Shown here piece by piece: positions 16,322-26,071 of a DNA stretch of 33,580 bases. The stretch's first letter is position 1. Each line of letters opens with the position of its first letter. The position numbers and the translations under genes are program-made. The DNA is from Lachnospiraceae bacterium (GTDB taxonomy: Bacteria; Bacillota; Clostridia; Lachnospirales; Lachnospiraceae), in NCBI GenBank assembly GCA_029098105.1, contig JAQXNR010000165.1, positions 1-33,580 of the forward strand. The letters run 5' to 3'. Under the pieces are notes generated by a model, which saw only the letters and a program-made list of their open reading frames with translations, had not been told where the DNA came from and did no database searches.

Positions 16322-17590
16322 ATGGAAAAACTGATTCACACCCCGGAGGGTGTAAGAGACATATATGCAGAGGAATGCAAAAAGAAGCGGATTGTGATGG
16401 AACAACTGCGTCAGGTGATGAATCTGTACCATTACGATGAGATAGAGACACCGACCTTTGAATATTTTGATGTGTTTAATGGAGAAAAGGGAACGGCTGC
16501 CAGCAATGAAATGTATAAATTTTTTGACCGGGAAAACAATACATTGGTACTGCGTCCGGACATGACCCCTTCCATTGCAAGGTGCGTTTCCAAATATTTT
16601 TCCAATGAAAAGCACCATATTCGCCTTTGGTACCAGGGGCAGACCTTTAAAAATCTTTACCGCCTTCAAGGAAAACTGAATGAATACACCCAGTTGGGTG
16701 CAGAGTTGATTGGGGATGATACCTCAGCAGCAGACGGTGAAGTGGTGTCCATGATGATTGACTGTTTTCTGGCGGTGGGATTGAAGGAGTTTCAGGTCAG
16801 CATCGGTCAGGTGGACTATTTCCGGGGGCTGGTAGAAGAGGCTGGTCTCTCAAAAGAGACGGCGAATGAACTGCGCATGGCGATTCAGAATAAGAATGCT
16901 TTTGCCATCGAAAAAATTTGCCGGGATGCGGATGTGAGCCCGCGTCTGTCCAGTGCATTTTCCAATCTTACCAGCATTTATGGTGGTGTGGAAATACTGG
17001 AAGCAGCCAAGGAGGCGGTATCCAACGACCGCTCAAAGAAGGCGATTGACCGCTTGGAGAAGTTGTACCGGATTATGGAATATTACGGTTATGAGAGTTA
17101 TGTCAGTTTTGATTTGGGTATGCTTTCCAATTACAATTATTATTCCGGTGTTATATTCAAGGGATATACTTATGGAAGCGGAAGCCCTGTGGTGACCGGA
17201 GGTCGTTATAACGGTCTTGTAAAACAATTTGGTGTGGATACTCCCAGCGTAGGATTTGCCTTCCTTGTGGATGAATTGATGATGGCATTGCTGCATCAGA
17301 AAGTGGAGATTGATACCCACAAAGAAGCAACCATGATTCTTTACATGACGCAGCACCAGAAGGTGGCAACCCAGCTTGCCCAGTTTTACCGTTCAAAGGC
17401 AAGAACCGTACAACTTACGAGAAAATCCTCCCGCAGTACACTGGAGGAATATATAGAACATTGTAAGAAGCATGGAATCCAGCGGATTATTTACTGGAAG
17501 GATGCAGAGGACAAGGCAGTGGTGATTTCCGTCGCAGACGGTTCACAGCAATGTTATACCTTGGATGAATTGAAGGGAGGTGCCCTATGA
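16322..17590 (+). CDS. hisZ: ATP phosphoribosyltransferase regulatory subunit HisZ
   Basis: This 422-residue protein resembles histidyl-tRNA synthetase but serves as regulatory partner of short HisG in the first step of histidine synthesis. The N-terminus [13 protein letters not shown] and the class II motif 2-like region ([22 protein letters not shown]) show the HisRS-like fold. A C-terminal ~95-residue segment resembles the anticodon-binding fold of synthetases. The start at 16322 has GGAGTTAGAGG just upstream; an in-frame start at 16268 would precede most of the leader and lacks a ribosome binding site. The stop overlaps the hisG start by four bases. The adjacent short HisG confirms HisZ rather than HisS. 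Confidence 0.95.
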   Translation: MEKLIHTPEGVRDIYAEECKKKRIVMEQLRQVMNLYHYDEIETPTFEYFDVFNGEKGTAASNEMYKFFDRENNTLVLRPDMTPSIARCVSKYFSNEKHHIRLWYQGQTFKNLYRLQGKLNEYTQLGAELIGDDTSAADGEVVSMMIDCFLAVGLKEFQVSIGQVDYFRGLVEEAGLSKETANELRMAIQNKNAFAIEKICRDADVSPRLSSAFSNLTSIYGGVEILEAAKEAVSNDRSKKAIDRLEKLYRIMEYYGYESYVSFDLGMLSNYNYYSGVIFKGYTYGSGSPVVTGGRYNGLVKQFGVDTPSVGFAFLVDELMMALLHQKVEIDTHKEATMILYMTQHQKVATQLAQFYRSKARTVQLTRKSSRSTLEEYIEHCKKHGIQRIIYWKDAEDKAVVISVADGSQQCYTLDELKGGAL

Positions 17591-18234
17591 GATACCTGAC
17601 ATTTGCACTGGCGAAAGGGCGTCTGGCAAAAACGACATTGGGACTTTTGGAGCAAATCGGAATTACTTGCGAGGAAATGAAAGACCCGGATACGAGAAAA
17701 CTGATTTTTGTCAATGAAGATTTGAAGTTGAAGTTTTTCCTCTCAAAAGCAACGGATGTGCCTACTTATGTGGAGTACGGCGCTGCAGATATTGGTGTTG
17801 TGGGAAGGGATACCATATTGGAGGAAGGACGGAATCTGTACGAGGTACTGGATTTGGGATTTGGGAAATGCAGAATGTGCGTGTGTGGTCCGGAATCTGC
17901 AAGAGAACTGTTGAACAGCCACGCAATGATTCGGGTTGCCTCTAAATATCCCAATATTGCCAAAAATTATTTTCACAATGTCAAACAGCAGACTGTGGAA
18001 ATTGTAAAACTGAATGGTTCTGTAGAACTGGCTCCAATCGTGGGACTATCTGAAGTGATTGTAGATATTGTGGAGACGGGAACAACACTACGGGAGAACG
18101 GATTGACCGTATTGGAAGAAGTTTGTCCCCTGTCTGCCCGTATGGTAGTCAACCAGGTTAGTATGAAGATGGAGCAGGAACGGATTCGGGATATTATTAC
18201 AAAACTGGCACAATTGCAAAGCGACACAAAATAG
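17587..18234 (+). CDS. hisG: ATP phosphoribosyltransferase, short form HisG
   Basis: This 215-residue catalytic subunit condenses ATP and PRPP to phosphoribosyl-ATP, the first step of histidine synthesis. [22 protein letters not shown] is the family N-terminus and [13 protein letters not shown] is the PRPP-binding loop. It lacks the C-terminal regulatory domain of long HisG, as expected for the HisZ-dependent type. The four-base overlap with hisZ should help keep the two subunits balanced. Confidence 0.97.
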   Translation: MRYLTFALAKGRLAKTTLGLLEQIGITCEEMKDPDTRKLIFVNEDLKLKFFLSKATDVPTYVEYGAADIGVVGRDTILEEGRNLYEVLDLGFGKCRMCVCGPESARELLNSHAMIRVASKYPNIAKNYFHNVKQQTVEIVKLNGSVELAPIVGLSEVIVDIVETGTTLRENGLTVLEEVCPLSARMVVNQVSMKMEQERIRDIITKLAQLQSDTK

Positions 18235-18271
18235 TATCATTTTTACATAGAAGGACAAGGAGGAAGATGTG

Positions 18272-19564
18272 ATGCGTACCGTAGAGATTAAAGAAGGCGC
18301 GATAGATGGTATTTTGGAAGATTTATTAAAGCGCAGCCCGAATAACTATACCGAGTATGAAAGTACGGTAAAGGAGATTCTTTCTGATGTGCGGGAAAAC
18401 CGGGATCAGGCAGTGTTTTCTTACACAAAGAAATTTGACAAGGCAGAACTTACGGCTGACAATATTGAGGTGACAGAGCAGGAAATTGAGGAAGCTTACA
18501 AAGAGGTAGATGCAGGATTGCTGGAAATCATCCGCAAATCCCTTCGTAATATTCGGGATTTCCATGAAAAGCAACGCCAAAACAGTTGGTTTGATGCCCA
18601 GCCCGATGGGACTCTGCTGGGACAGAAAGTAACACCGCTGAATAAGGTTGGGGTTTATGTTCCGGGAGGAAAGGCAGTGTATCCTTCCTCTGTTTTGATG
18701 AATATTGTTCCTGCCAAAGTGGCAAAGGTTCCCAATATTTATATGTGTACTCCGCCCAATGCAGAGGGGAAAGTGACGGCAACTACACTGGTAGCGGCAA
18801 AAGAAGCGGGTGTGGACCGGGTGTTTAAGTGTGGCGGTGCTCAGGCGATTGGGGCAATGGCATATGGAACGGAATCGATTCCAAAGGTAGACAAGATTGT
18901 GGGACCGGGAAATATTTTTGTTGCCCTTGCCAAAAAAGCGGTATATGGACATGTCAGTATAGACTCGATTGCCGGTCCCAGTGAGATTCTGGTAATTGCG
19001 GATGAGACTGCCAATGCTCACTATGTGGCGGCAGATTTGTTAAGTCAGGCGGAACACGATGAGTTGGCAAGTGCCATTCTGGTAACCACCAGCAAGGAAC
19101 TGGCTGCAAAGGTTGAGGAAGAGATTGAGGGGTACTTAAAGGTATTGTCCCGGGCAGAAATTATTCGCAAGTCTCTGGACAACTACGGATACATTCTTGT
19201 AACTCAGGATATAAATGAAGCGGTAGAGGTTGCCAATGCGATTGCTTCGGAGCATCTGGAGATTGTGACAAAGGATCCGTTCTATGTCATGACCAAAATT
19301 CAAAATGCGGGAGCAATTTTCCTTGGTGAGTACAGTTCCGAACCGTTAGGGGACTATTTTGCAGGACCAAACCATGTACTGCCTACCAACGGAACCGCAA
19401 AATTCTTTTCTCCTCTCAGCGTGGATGATTTTATTAAAAAGTCCAGTGTTATTTACTATAGCCGGGAGGCGTTGGAGCCAGTGAGTGAAGATATTATAAA
19501 GTTTGCAACTTCAGAGCAGTTGACTGCCCATGCCAATTCCATTCGAGTGCGGTTTGAATCATAA
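18272..19564 (+). CDS. hisD: Histidinol dehydrogenase
   Basis: This 430-residue zinc enzyme oxidises histidinol to histidine in two steps. Metal ligands Gln259 and His262 are seen in [13 protein letters not shown], the catalytic pair is Glu327/His328 in SEHLEI, and GPNHVLPT is the conserved later block. ATG 18272 was chosen because AAGGAGG at 18257-18263 is 8 bases upstream; the GTG three bases earlier is also in frame but more closely spaced. An intrinsic terminator begins 20 bases after the stop, so hisD ends this transcript. Confidence 0.97.
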   Translation: MRTVEIKEGAIDGILEDLLKRSPNNYTEYESTVKEILSDVRENRDQAVFSYTKKFDKAELTADNIEVTEQEIEEAYKEVDAGLLEIIRKSLRNIRDFHEKQRQNSWFDAQPDGTLLGQKVTPLNKVGVYVPGGKAVYPSSVLMNIVPAKVAKVPNIYMCTPPNAEGKVTATTLVAAKEAGVDRVFKCGGAQAIGAMAYGTESIPKVDKIVGPGNIFVALAKKAVYGHVSIDSIAGPSEILVIADETANAHYVAADLLSQAEHDELASAILVTTSKELAAKVEEEIEGYLKVLSRAEIIRKSLDNYGYILVTQDINEAVEVANAIASEHLEIVTKDPFYVMTKIQNAGAIFLGEYSSEPLGDYFAGPNHVLPTNGTAKFFSPLSVDDFIKKSSVIYYSREALEPVSEDIIKFATSEQLTAHANSIRVRFES

Positions 19565-19583
19565 AAAGGAACGTTTTTCAAGG

Positions 19584-19615
19584 CGTCCGGTCAGTTGACC
19601 GGGCGTTTTGTTTTT
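19584..19615 (+). terminator. Intrinsic terminator after hisD
   Basis: The arms CGTCCGGTCA (19584-19593) and TGACCGGGCG (19596-19605) form a GC-rich stem with one G-T pair and a small loop, followed by the T-rich tract TTTTGTTTTT. This is a classic rho-independent terminator and separates hisZGD from hisB. Confidence 0.88.
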
Positions 19616-19636
19616 GCAATCCTTTTTCTGGAAGTA

Positions 19637-19665
19637 TAGACAAAACACACTTTTTTTTGTATACT
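19637..19665 (+). promoter_or_regulatory. Candidate sigma-A promoter of hisB-hisIE-alaS unit
   Basis: TAGACA (19637-19642) and TATACT (19660-19665) are separated by 17 bases. It lies directly after the hisD terminator. The -10 is identical to that of the hisZ promoter. The leader before hisB is ~50 bases. Confidence 0.65.
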
Positions 19666-19720
19666 GTTATGAGGTGTCGGGATTTTGGATACCAATTTTA
19701 CAGGAAAAGAGTGAGTGAAT

Positions 19721-20317
19721 ATGGCAGAGAGAAAAATCAGCCTTGTGCGCAAGACAGAGGAGACGGATATCCGTCTGGATTTGAATCTGGATGGAACCGG
19801 AAAAGCGACCGTAAATACGGGAATCGGTTTTTTTGACCATATGCTGAACAGTTTTGCAAAACATGGTCTGTTCGATTTAAAAGTTACCGTAAAAGGAGAT
19901 TTGGTGGTGGACTGCCATCATACGATTGAGGATACCGGTATTGTGCTGGGACAGGCAATTCGCAAGGCTTGCGGAGACAAGAAGGGAATGAAGCGGTTTG
20001 GTTCTTTCCTGTTGCCGATGGATGAAACTCTGGTTCTCTGTGCCATTGATTTGTCAGGGCGTCCCTATTTGTCGGAGGATATTCGGTTGACGACAGACCG
20101 GGTAGGATATTTTGATACAGAGATGCTTCGGGAATTTTTCTATGCCGTTTCCTATAGTGCAGGAATGAACATTCATTTTAAGCACATGGATGGGACAAAC
20201 AACCACCATATTATAGAGGCGACATTCAAAGCATTTGCCAAAGCACTGGATGAGGCGACGATGATTGACAGTCGGATTACCTCCGTTCTGTCTACAAAGG
20301 GTACATTAGAAGGATAA
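19721..20317 (+). CDS. hisB: Imidazoleglycerol-phosphate dehydratase
   Basis: This 198-residue enzyme dehydrates imidazoleglycerol phosphate, step six of histidine synthesis. It is the monofunctional type, without a HolPase domain. Metal-binding blocks are visible: GIGFFDHML (His40), [10 protein letters not shown] (His66, His67, Glu70) and [20 protein letters not shown] 19721 gives the usual family N-terminus. An in-frame GTG at 19715 sits better relative to AGGA (19702-19705) and could be used instead, adding two residues. Confidence 0.97.
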   Translation: MAERKISLVRKTEETDIRLDLNLDGTGKATVNTGIGFFDHMLNSFAKHGLFDLKVTVKGDLVVDCHHTIEDTGIVLGQAIRKACGDKKGMKRFGSFLLPMDETLVLCAIDLSGRPYLSEDIRLTTDRVGYFDTEMLREFFYAVSYSAGMNIHFKHMDGTNNHHIIEATFKAFAKALDEATMIDSRITSVLSTKGTLEG

Positions 20318-20337
20318 AGGAAGAGAGGCATATAAAA

Positions 20338-21594
20338 ATGGATTATACAAAGATTATTCCAAAATTGAGTTTAGAGAATCCCATTGAGATGGCAGAATAC
20401 TACAATGACTGCGGCGCCGATGAGATTGCTTATTTTGACAGTACAGCGACGAAGGAAGGCAGAGAGCCGGATATTCAACTGATTAAGGACATTACAAGGA
20501 AGATTGACGTTCCTCTTTTAGTGTGTGGTGGAATTCATAATCTGGAGGATGCCAAAAAAGTGTTATATGCCGGAGCTGCGAAGGTATGTATCAAGTCTGC
20601 AGCTATTTCCAATCCGGATATTATAAAAGAGATTGCAGAGCGGTTTGGTTCTGACCGTTTGATTGTCACTGTGGATTTAGAGGAGAAGGATGCCGTTTCC
20701 TGGGCACAGAAAGTACAATCTCTTGGTGCGGGACAGTTGCTTTTAATTGGCAGTGAACGGGAGCACTATGTTGCCACGGTCAAAGAGGTAATGGACAAGG
20801 TGAAGATTCCGGTTATGGTTTCTATTCCTTATGATACCGATGCCAATGTGGTAGCGTTGCTGGAGGAGACAAAGGCACAAGCAGTTTCTTTATACACCGA
20901 GGAATATGTAGACATTATGGAATTGAAACAGGAGTGTGCCTTGAATCATATTGAGGTGAATACTTATGAGAGTGAACTGGATTTTGACAGTTTTAAAGTG
21001 GATGAAAATGGTCTGATTCCAACTGTAGTGCAGCATTACAAAACCGGTGAGGTGCTGATGCTGGCTTATATGAACAAGGAATCCTTTGAAAAAACGATTG
21101 CCACCGGTCGGATGACCTATTACAGCAGAAGCCGCCAGCAATTGTGGACAAAGGGAGAGACCAGTGGACATTTCCAGTTTGTAAAGGCACTTACGATTGA
21201 CTGCGACAAGGATACGATTCTTGCGAAAGTGTCCCAGATTGGACCTGCCTGTCATACGGGAAGTCCTACCTGTTTCTTTACGGATTTGGTTCGCAAGGAA
21301 TACGATGATACCAATCCGCTGACCGTATTTGAGGATGAATATAATATTATTATGGACCGCAAAGCCAATCCAAGAGAGGGTTCCTATACGAATTACCTCT
21401 TTGACAAGGGAATTGACAAAATATTGAAAAAGGTTGGAGAGGAAGCGACGGAGATTGTGATTGCAGCAAAGAATCCGGATGCCGAAGAACTCAAATATGA
21501 GATTTCCGATTTCCTTTACCATGTAATGGTTCTTATGGTAGAGCGCGGGGTTACCTGGAAAGACATCACAGACGAACTGGCAGAGCGCCGATAG
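20338..21594 (+). CDS. hisIE: HisF-like domain fused to HisIE (phosphoribosyl-AMP cyclohydrolase/phosphoribosyl-ATP pyrophosphatase)
   Basis: This 418-residue protein has three parts. Residues ~1-205 resemble a HisA/HisF half-barrel protein ([84 protein letters not shown]). It is ~50 residues shorter than HisF, and Ser11 stands where HisF has its first catalytic Asp (IPCLDV). Residues ~220-318 are HisI, with metal residues in DCDKD (288-292), Cys289, Cys305 and Cys312. Residues ~328-418 are HisE, with [16 protein letters not shown]. HisIE carries out steps two and three of the pathway. Whether the N-terminal domain is catalytic is doubtful; a structural or allosteric role is possible. It lies between hisB and alaS with short gaps. 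Confidence 0.93.
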   Translation: MDYTKIIPKLSLENPIEMAEYYNDCGADEIAYFDSTATKEGREPDIQLIKDITRKIDVPLLVCGGIHNLEDAKKVLYAGAAKVCIKSAAISNPDIIKEIAERFGSDRLIVTVDLEEKDAVSWAQKVQSLGAGQLLLIGSEREHYVATVKEVMDKVKIPVMVSIPYDTDANVVALLEETKAQAVSLYTEEYVDIMELKQECALNHIEVNTYESELDFDSFKVDENGLIPTVVQHYKTGEVLMLAYMNKESFEKTIATGRMTYYSRSRQQLWTKGETSGHFQFVKALTIDCDKDTILAKVSQIGPACHTGSPTCFFTDLVRKEYDDTNPLTVFEDEYNIIMDRKANPREGSYTNYLFDKGIDKILKKVGEEATEIVIAAKNPDAEELKYEISDFLYHVMVLMVERGVTWKDITDELAERR

Positions 21595-21607
21595 GAGGAA
21601 GAGAGCG

Positions 21608-24244
21608 ATGAAGAAATATGGAGTAAATGAATTAAGAGAGATGTACCTGTCATTTTTTGAGAGCAAAGATCACTTGCGGATGAACAGTTTTTCACTGGTT
21701 CCCCACAATGACAACAGTCTGCTTCTGATTAATGCAGGAATGGCACCTTTAAAGCCTTATTTTACCGGGCAGGAAATTCCGCCGAGACGCCGGGTTACCA
21801 CCTGCCAGAAGTGCATTCGTACCGGAGATATTGAGAATGTGGGAAAGACTGCCCGTCATGGTACGTTTTTTGAGATGCTGGGTAATTTTTCTTTTGGTGA
21901 TTATTTTAAACATGAAGCGATTGCCTGGAGTTGGGAGTTTTTGACTGAAGTGATTGGACTGGACCCGGAGCGTTTATACCCTTCCGTTTACCAGGAAGAT
22001 GACGAGGCTTTTGATATCTGGAATAAGGAAATCGGGATTGATGCATCCCGCATCAGCCGATTTGGCAAGGAAGACAATTTCTGGGAGCACGGTGCTGGCC
22101 CCTGTGGTCCCTGTTCAGAGATTTATTATGACAGAGGGGAAAAATATGGCTGTGGCAAACCGGACTGCAAGGTAGGATGTGACTGTGACCGCTATATGGA
22201 AGTCTGGAATAATGTGTTTACCCAGTTTAACAATGATGGTCATAACAATTATGAGGAGTTGGAAAATAAGAACATTGATACGGGAATGGGATTGGAACGT
22301 CTTGCTGTTATAGTGCAGGATGTGGATTCTATTTTTGACGTGGATACGATTCAGGCTCTGCGCAACAAGGTATGTGAATTCGCAGGAAAAACCTACAAGG
22401 ACAATTATGACGATGATGTTTCCATTCGTCTGATTACTGATCACATTCGTTCGGCAACCTTTATGATTTCTGACGGTATTATGCCTACCAACGAGGGACG
22501 GGGCTATGTGCTTCGCCGCCTGATTCGCCGGGCAGCCCGCCATGGGCGGAAACTGGGAATCGATGGAAATTTCCTTGCCCGGTTGTCAGAAACAGTAATT
22601 GAGGGTTCCAAGGCAGGTTACCCGGAACTGGAAGAGAAGAAAGTATTTATATTTAAAGTGCTGAACCAGGAGGAAGACCAGTTCAATAAAACCATTGACC
22701 AGGGACTTTCCATTCTCAATGATTTGGAGCAGGAACTGGAGCAGAAGGGCAGCAAGGTGCTGGATGGAGAGAACGCTTTTCGTCTGTATGATACCTTTGG
22801 GTTCCCGCTGGATCTTACCCGGGAGATTCTGGAGGAAAAGGGTCTTTCTGTAGATGAAGAGGGCTTTGCGAAATGCATGCAGGTACAGAAGGAGACGGCA
22901 CGAAAAGCCCGTAAGACGACGAACTATATGGGTGCGGACGCTACCGTATACGATGCGATTGACCCGGAATTAACCAGTACTTTTGTAGGTTATGACAAAT
23001 TGGTAGCCGAGAGTGAGATTACTGTTCTTACAACGGATGCGATTGTGGAAGCAGTGGCAGAAGGAGATAACGCCACTATTATTGTAAAAGAAACTCCTTT
23101 CTATGCAACTATGGGTGGTCAGCAGGGAGACAAAGGTACCATTACAACAAAGGATGGCAGTTTTACAGTAGAGGATACGATTAAATTAAAGGGTGGAAAG
23201 ATTGGTCATGTAGGTAAAGTGACCCAGGGAATGCTGAAAACCGGTGATAAAGTTACGCTTACCGTATGTTCCCAGTGTCGTGCCAACACCTGTAAAAACC
23301 ACAGTGCTACCCATTTACTGCAAAAGGCATTGAAAACTGTATTGGGAGCCCATGTAGAGCAGAAAGGTTCTCTGGTCACTCCGGATCGGTTGCGCTTTGA
23401 CTTTTCTCATTTTTCACCGATGACTTCTGAGGAGATTGCCGAGGTGGAACGTCTGGTAAATGAAGCGATTGCGGCGGACTATGTTGTAGAGACAAAGGAG
23501 ATGCCCATTGAAGAGGCAAAGAAAACCGGAGCAATGGCATTGTTTGGTGAGAAATACGGAGATGTTGTCCGAGTTGTGGATATGGGAGGATACTCCATCG
23601 AATTATGTGGTGGTACCCATGTTCCCAGAACGGGAGCCATCACCTATTTTAAGATTGTTTCCGAGGCAGGCATTGCGGCCGGGGTAAGAAGAATTGAGGC
23701 ACTTACTGGAGATGGAATATTTGCGTATTATAAGAACCTGGAGCAGGAACTTATGCATGCTGCGCAAATTGCAAAATCAGAGCCGGCAAAACTGGCAGAC
23801 AAGATTGCTTCTATGGAGAAAGAAATCAAAGAACTGCAGGCAGAAAATGATTCTTTGAAAAACAAACTGGCAGGAGAAGCATTGGGAGATGTTATGGACA
23901 ACGTAGTAGAGGTGAAGGGTGTCCGGTTCCTAACTGCCAAAATGAAAGATGTGGATATGAATGCTCTGCGCAATCTGGGTGACCAGTTAAAGGAGCAGTT
24001 AGGTGAAGGTGTGATTCTTCTTGCCAGCAGTCAAGGTGCAGACAAAGTCAGTCTTGTGGCAATGGCTACTGAGGAAGCGATGAAGAAGGGCGCTCATGCG
24101 GGCAATCTGATTAAAGCGGTAGCCGCTAAGGTTGGCGGTGGCGGCGGTGGTCGTCCGAACATGGCACAGGCTGGAGGAAAGAATCCCCAGGGCATTGACG
24201 ATGCTTTAAAAGAGGCTGTAGCAGTATTAGAGGGTCAGTTATAA
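21608..24244 (+). CDS. alaS: Alanyl-tRNA synthetase
   Basis: This 878-residue enzyme charges tRNA-Ala. It has the class II aminoacylation core at the N-terminus (INAGMAPLKPYFTG, TCQKCIRTGDIENVGKTARH, FEMLGNFSFGDYFK), the editing domain with zinc ligands His565, His569 (HSATH), Cys667 and His671 (CGGTH), and a C-terminal C-Ala region ending with a Gly-rich stretch (GGGGGGRPNMAQAGG). Length is standard. It starts 13 bases after the hisIE stop with AGGAGGAAGAG upstream, so it is transcribed with hisB-hisIE. No T-box leader precedes it, unlike many Firmicutes synthetase genes. Confidence 0.98.
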   Translation: MKKYGVNELREMYLSFFESKDHLRMNSFSLVPHNDNSLLLINAGMAPLKPYFTGQEIPPRRRVTTCQKCIRTGDIENVGKTARHGTFFEMLGNFSFGDYFKHEAIAWSWEFLTEVIGLDPERLYPSVYQEDDEAFDIWNKEIGIDASRISRFGKEDNFWEHGAGPCGPCSEIYYDRGEKYGCGKPDCKVGCDCDRYMEVWNNVFTQFNNDGHNNYEELENKNIDTGMGLERLAVIVQDVDSIFDVDTIQALRNKVCEFAGKTYKDNYDDDVSIRLITDHIRSATFMISDGIMPTNEGRGYVLRRLIRRAARHGRKLGIDGNFLARLSETVIEGSKAGYPELEEKKVFIFKVLNQEEDQFNKTIDQGLSILNDLEQELEQKGSKVLDGENAFRLYDTFGFPLDLTREILEEKGLSVDEEGFAKCMQVQKETARKARKTTNYMGADATVYDAIDPELTSTFVGYDKLVAESEITVLTTDAIVEAVAEGDNATIIVKETPFYATMGGQQGDKGTITTKDGSFTVEDTIKLKGGKIGHVGKVTQGMLKTGDKVTLTVCSQCRANTCKNHSATHLLQKALKTVLGAHVEQKGSLVTPDRLRFDFSHFSPMTSEEIAEVERLVNEAIAADYVVETKEMPIEEAKKTGAMALFGEKYGDVVRVVDMGGYSIELCGGTHVPRTGAITYFKIVSEAGIAAGVRRIEALTGDGIFAYYKNLEQELMHAAQIAKSEPAKLADKIASMEKEIKELQAENDSLKNKLAGEALGDVMDNVVEVKGVRFLTAKMKDVDMNALRNLGDQLKEQLGEGVILLASSQGADKVSLVAMATEEAMKKGAHAGNLIKAVAAKVGGGGGGRPNMAQAGGKNPQGIDDALKEAVAVLEGQL

Positions 24245-24246
24245 TT

Positions 24247-25944
24247 ATGAATTTTAAGACATTCTATATCATTTTATTATTTTTCTGCGCCGCGTTTGTC
24301 GGCGCAGGTTTCGGTTTTGCCAAAGTTTACCAGCAGCGTCAAGAGGGAAGGTCCATCACTCTCCCGGAGGCGACTGCCTTTCCCCAGGTCAGTGAACAGA
24401 TTTACCAGTACCTGAAAAACGATAACAATGGGTCGCTGGCGTTGGTGGGAAACATTTCCTTTGATGACAGTATTCTTTTGAATAGTTATGATGCTACATG
24501 GAAATCGTTCTCCTGCGATGATATGCTGAATCCGGTATCTTCCTACCTTTCCCATCAAGGGTGCCTTGTAGGCAGTATGAACGGTACTTTTGCCGGAGAG
24601 GGGAAAGGAAGACAGAACCGGAGTGAATTTGGATATGGTGGAAGCAAATACTACAATGCCCCGGATGACTTTGCAAATATGCTGGGGGATTACGGCTTTG
24701 ATATGCTTGCTATGGCAAATTACCATACCTATGATTCCAATTATTCTGGACTCTGTCAGACAAAAAAGACCGTTATTCAAAATGGTATGGTTCCGGTGGG
24801 AATATTTGAGGAAGAGGAGGATGTCTGCGAATATGAAACGAAAGATTTTGGTGGAATTTCAGCGGCGGTTTTTTCCTATACGGAAGCGTTAAAGTTTAAA
24901 CCGGGAGAATAAAACGATTTTTCTGTGAATAAGTTATTTCGGTCCCAGGAGGAATATTTGAAAAAACTCTGTAAAGCAGTAAAACAGAGTAAAAAACTGG
25001 ATGCAGATGTGGCTGTGGTTTATATTTATTTTAGCAATACCCGTACCGGTACGGTATCTTCCCGTCAAAAAGAGATGGCTCACAAGTTGCTGGATGCGGG
25101 AGCAGATATTGTGGTAGGAACCAATCCGGACATTATTGAACCGATGGAAATCCGTAAGAGCAAAACAAAAGAGGGACATGAAAAATACCAGATTGCCTTA
25201 TATTCCCTTGGGAATTTTATTACCGGACAGACGGGGCGGGTGGGAACGTTGACCCGGAATACGGGGATGCTTGCCCGTTTTCAATACGATCAGGACAGTA
25301 CAGGAACATACCTTACAAGTCTTTCTTTTTCCCCTACTTACTGTGTTTCATACCCCACGGTGGAGGAGCAGGAAGATGCGGGAGCACATGTCCGGGTATT
25401 TTCCATTCCCGAAGTGGCAGATTATATAGAGCAGGGGGGCAGTACCCGGTCCACTGTAAAGTCTACCAAACCAGCAGTGAAACGGGATCAGAATGGTGCC
25501 AGCCAGCGAACGACTGCGGATGAACCAGAGATGGAGGAAACGACAGAACAGATACAGGAAACTACGGTTACAACTGAGATTTCAGAAGCGACCACACAGG
25601 CAAGTCAGGAAACACAGAGTACGCCATCGACTGAGACGCAGTCCATGCCGGAACAGGACAATCCCGAAGCGACAGGGATTTCCCGGTCCGGAAAGAACCG
25701 ATTGCTGTCCTTGCTGGGAATCCAGCAGGTTTCTGCCTTGCAGAATACCCCTTCTAAAACGTTCTTTGCAGCAAAAGAGGAGGAAATGCTAGTAAATGAG
25801 GAATATACTGGTAGTTTGACACGAAGCGATTTCTCCTATCTTACTACAGCCACAAAAAAAGCGATTGATAGACTGTTTAGTGAGACTGGATATGAATATA
25901 GTTATAAAGACGGGTGGTTTTATTTGAAAAATTTAAAGAAATAG
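24247..25944 (+). pseudogene. CapA-like protein gene interrupted by an in-frame TAA
   Basis: Two pieces of one reading frame are separated by TAA at 24910-24912. Both sides stay in the same frame, so this is a nonsense substitution rather than a frameshift. The first piece (221 residues) has an N-terminal membrane anchor (~5-25) and the start of a CapA/PGA-synthesis metallophosphatase-like domain. The second continues with SSRQKEMAHKLLDAGADIVVG and ALYSLGNFITGQ, the clearest CapA blocks, then a Thr/Glu/Ser/Gln-rich low-complexity stretch and a short C-terminal domain. Expected metal-site residues are altered: GN instead of GD at 68-69, ANYH instead of ANNH at 157-160, GTNPD instead of GHHPH. 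A GTG at 24925 could restart the second piece but has no good ribosome binding site. The gene starts two bases after alaS. Confidence 0.75.
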
Positions 25945-25955
25945 TTTTTTATGTG

Positions 25956-25983
25956 TTGACGTAAAAAAGATTTATGGTATAAT
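25956..25983 (+). promoter_or_regulatory. Strong sigma-A promoter for rpsU
   Basis: TTGACG (25956-25961) and a perfect TATAAT (25978-25983) are separated by 16 bases, with an extended -10 (TGGTATAAT). This is the best promoter match in the window and fits the high expression expected of a ribosomal protein. It leaves an ~80-base leader before rpsU. Confidence 0.8.
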
Positions 25984-26050
25984 CTAGTTTAGTGCTAAAA
26001 AATAATACCCAAACAGTTGTATTGAATTGGCACTTTTGCAACTTGCAACT

Positions 26051-26068
26051 GGAGGGAGGTTAGGTGAG
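26051..26068 (+). promoter_or_regulatory. Stacked Shine-Dalgarno sequences before rpsU
   Basis: GGAGGGAGGTTAGGTGAG contains two or three overlapping Shine-Dalgarno-like units; the last (AGGTGA) is correctly placed for ATG 26072 and the first (GGAGG) is a little far. Just upstream is the tandem repeat TTGCAACTTGCAAC (26036-26049). The arrangement may aid ribosome loading or allow feedback control. Confidence 0.5.
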
Positions 26069-26071
26069 ACA

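Noticed and set aside
19561-19720. Small RNA gene or riboswitch in the hisD-hisB gap
   Set aside because: The space is fully explained by a terminator and a promoter, with no other conserved structure visible.
24910-24912. Recoding of the TAA as an amino acid
   Set aside because: TAA is not a selenocysteine or pyrrolysine codon and no recoding element is visible; a nonsense mutation is simpler.
26027-26071. Longer N-terminus for S21 from a TTG start
   Set aside because: S21 is normally ~58 residues, and the Shine-Dalgarno cluster lies inside this extension.
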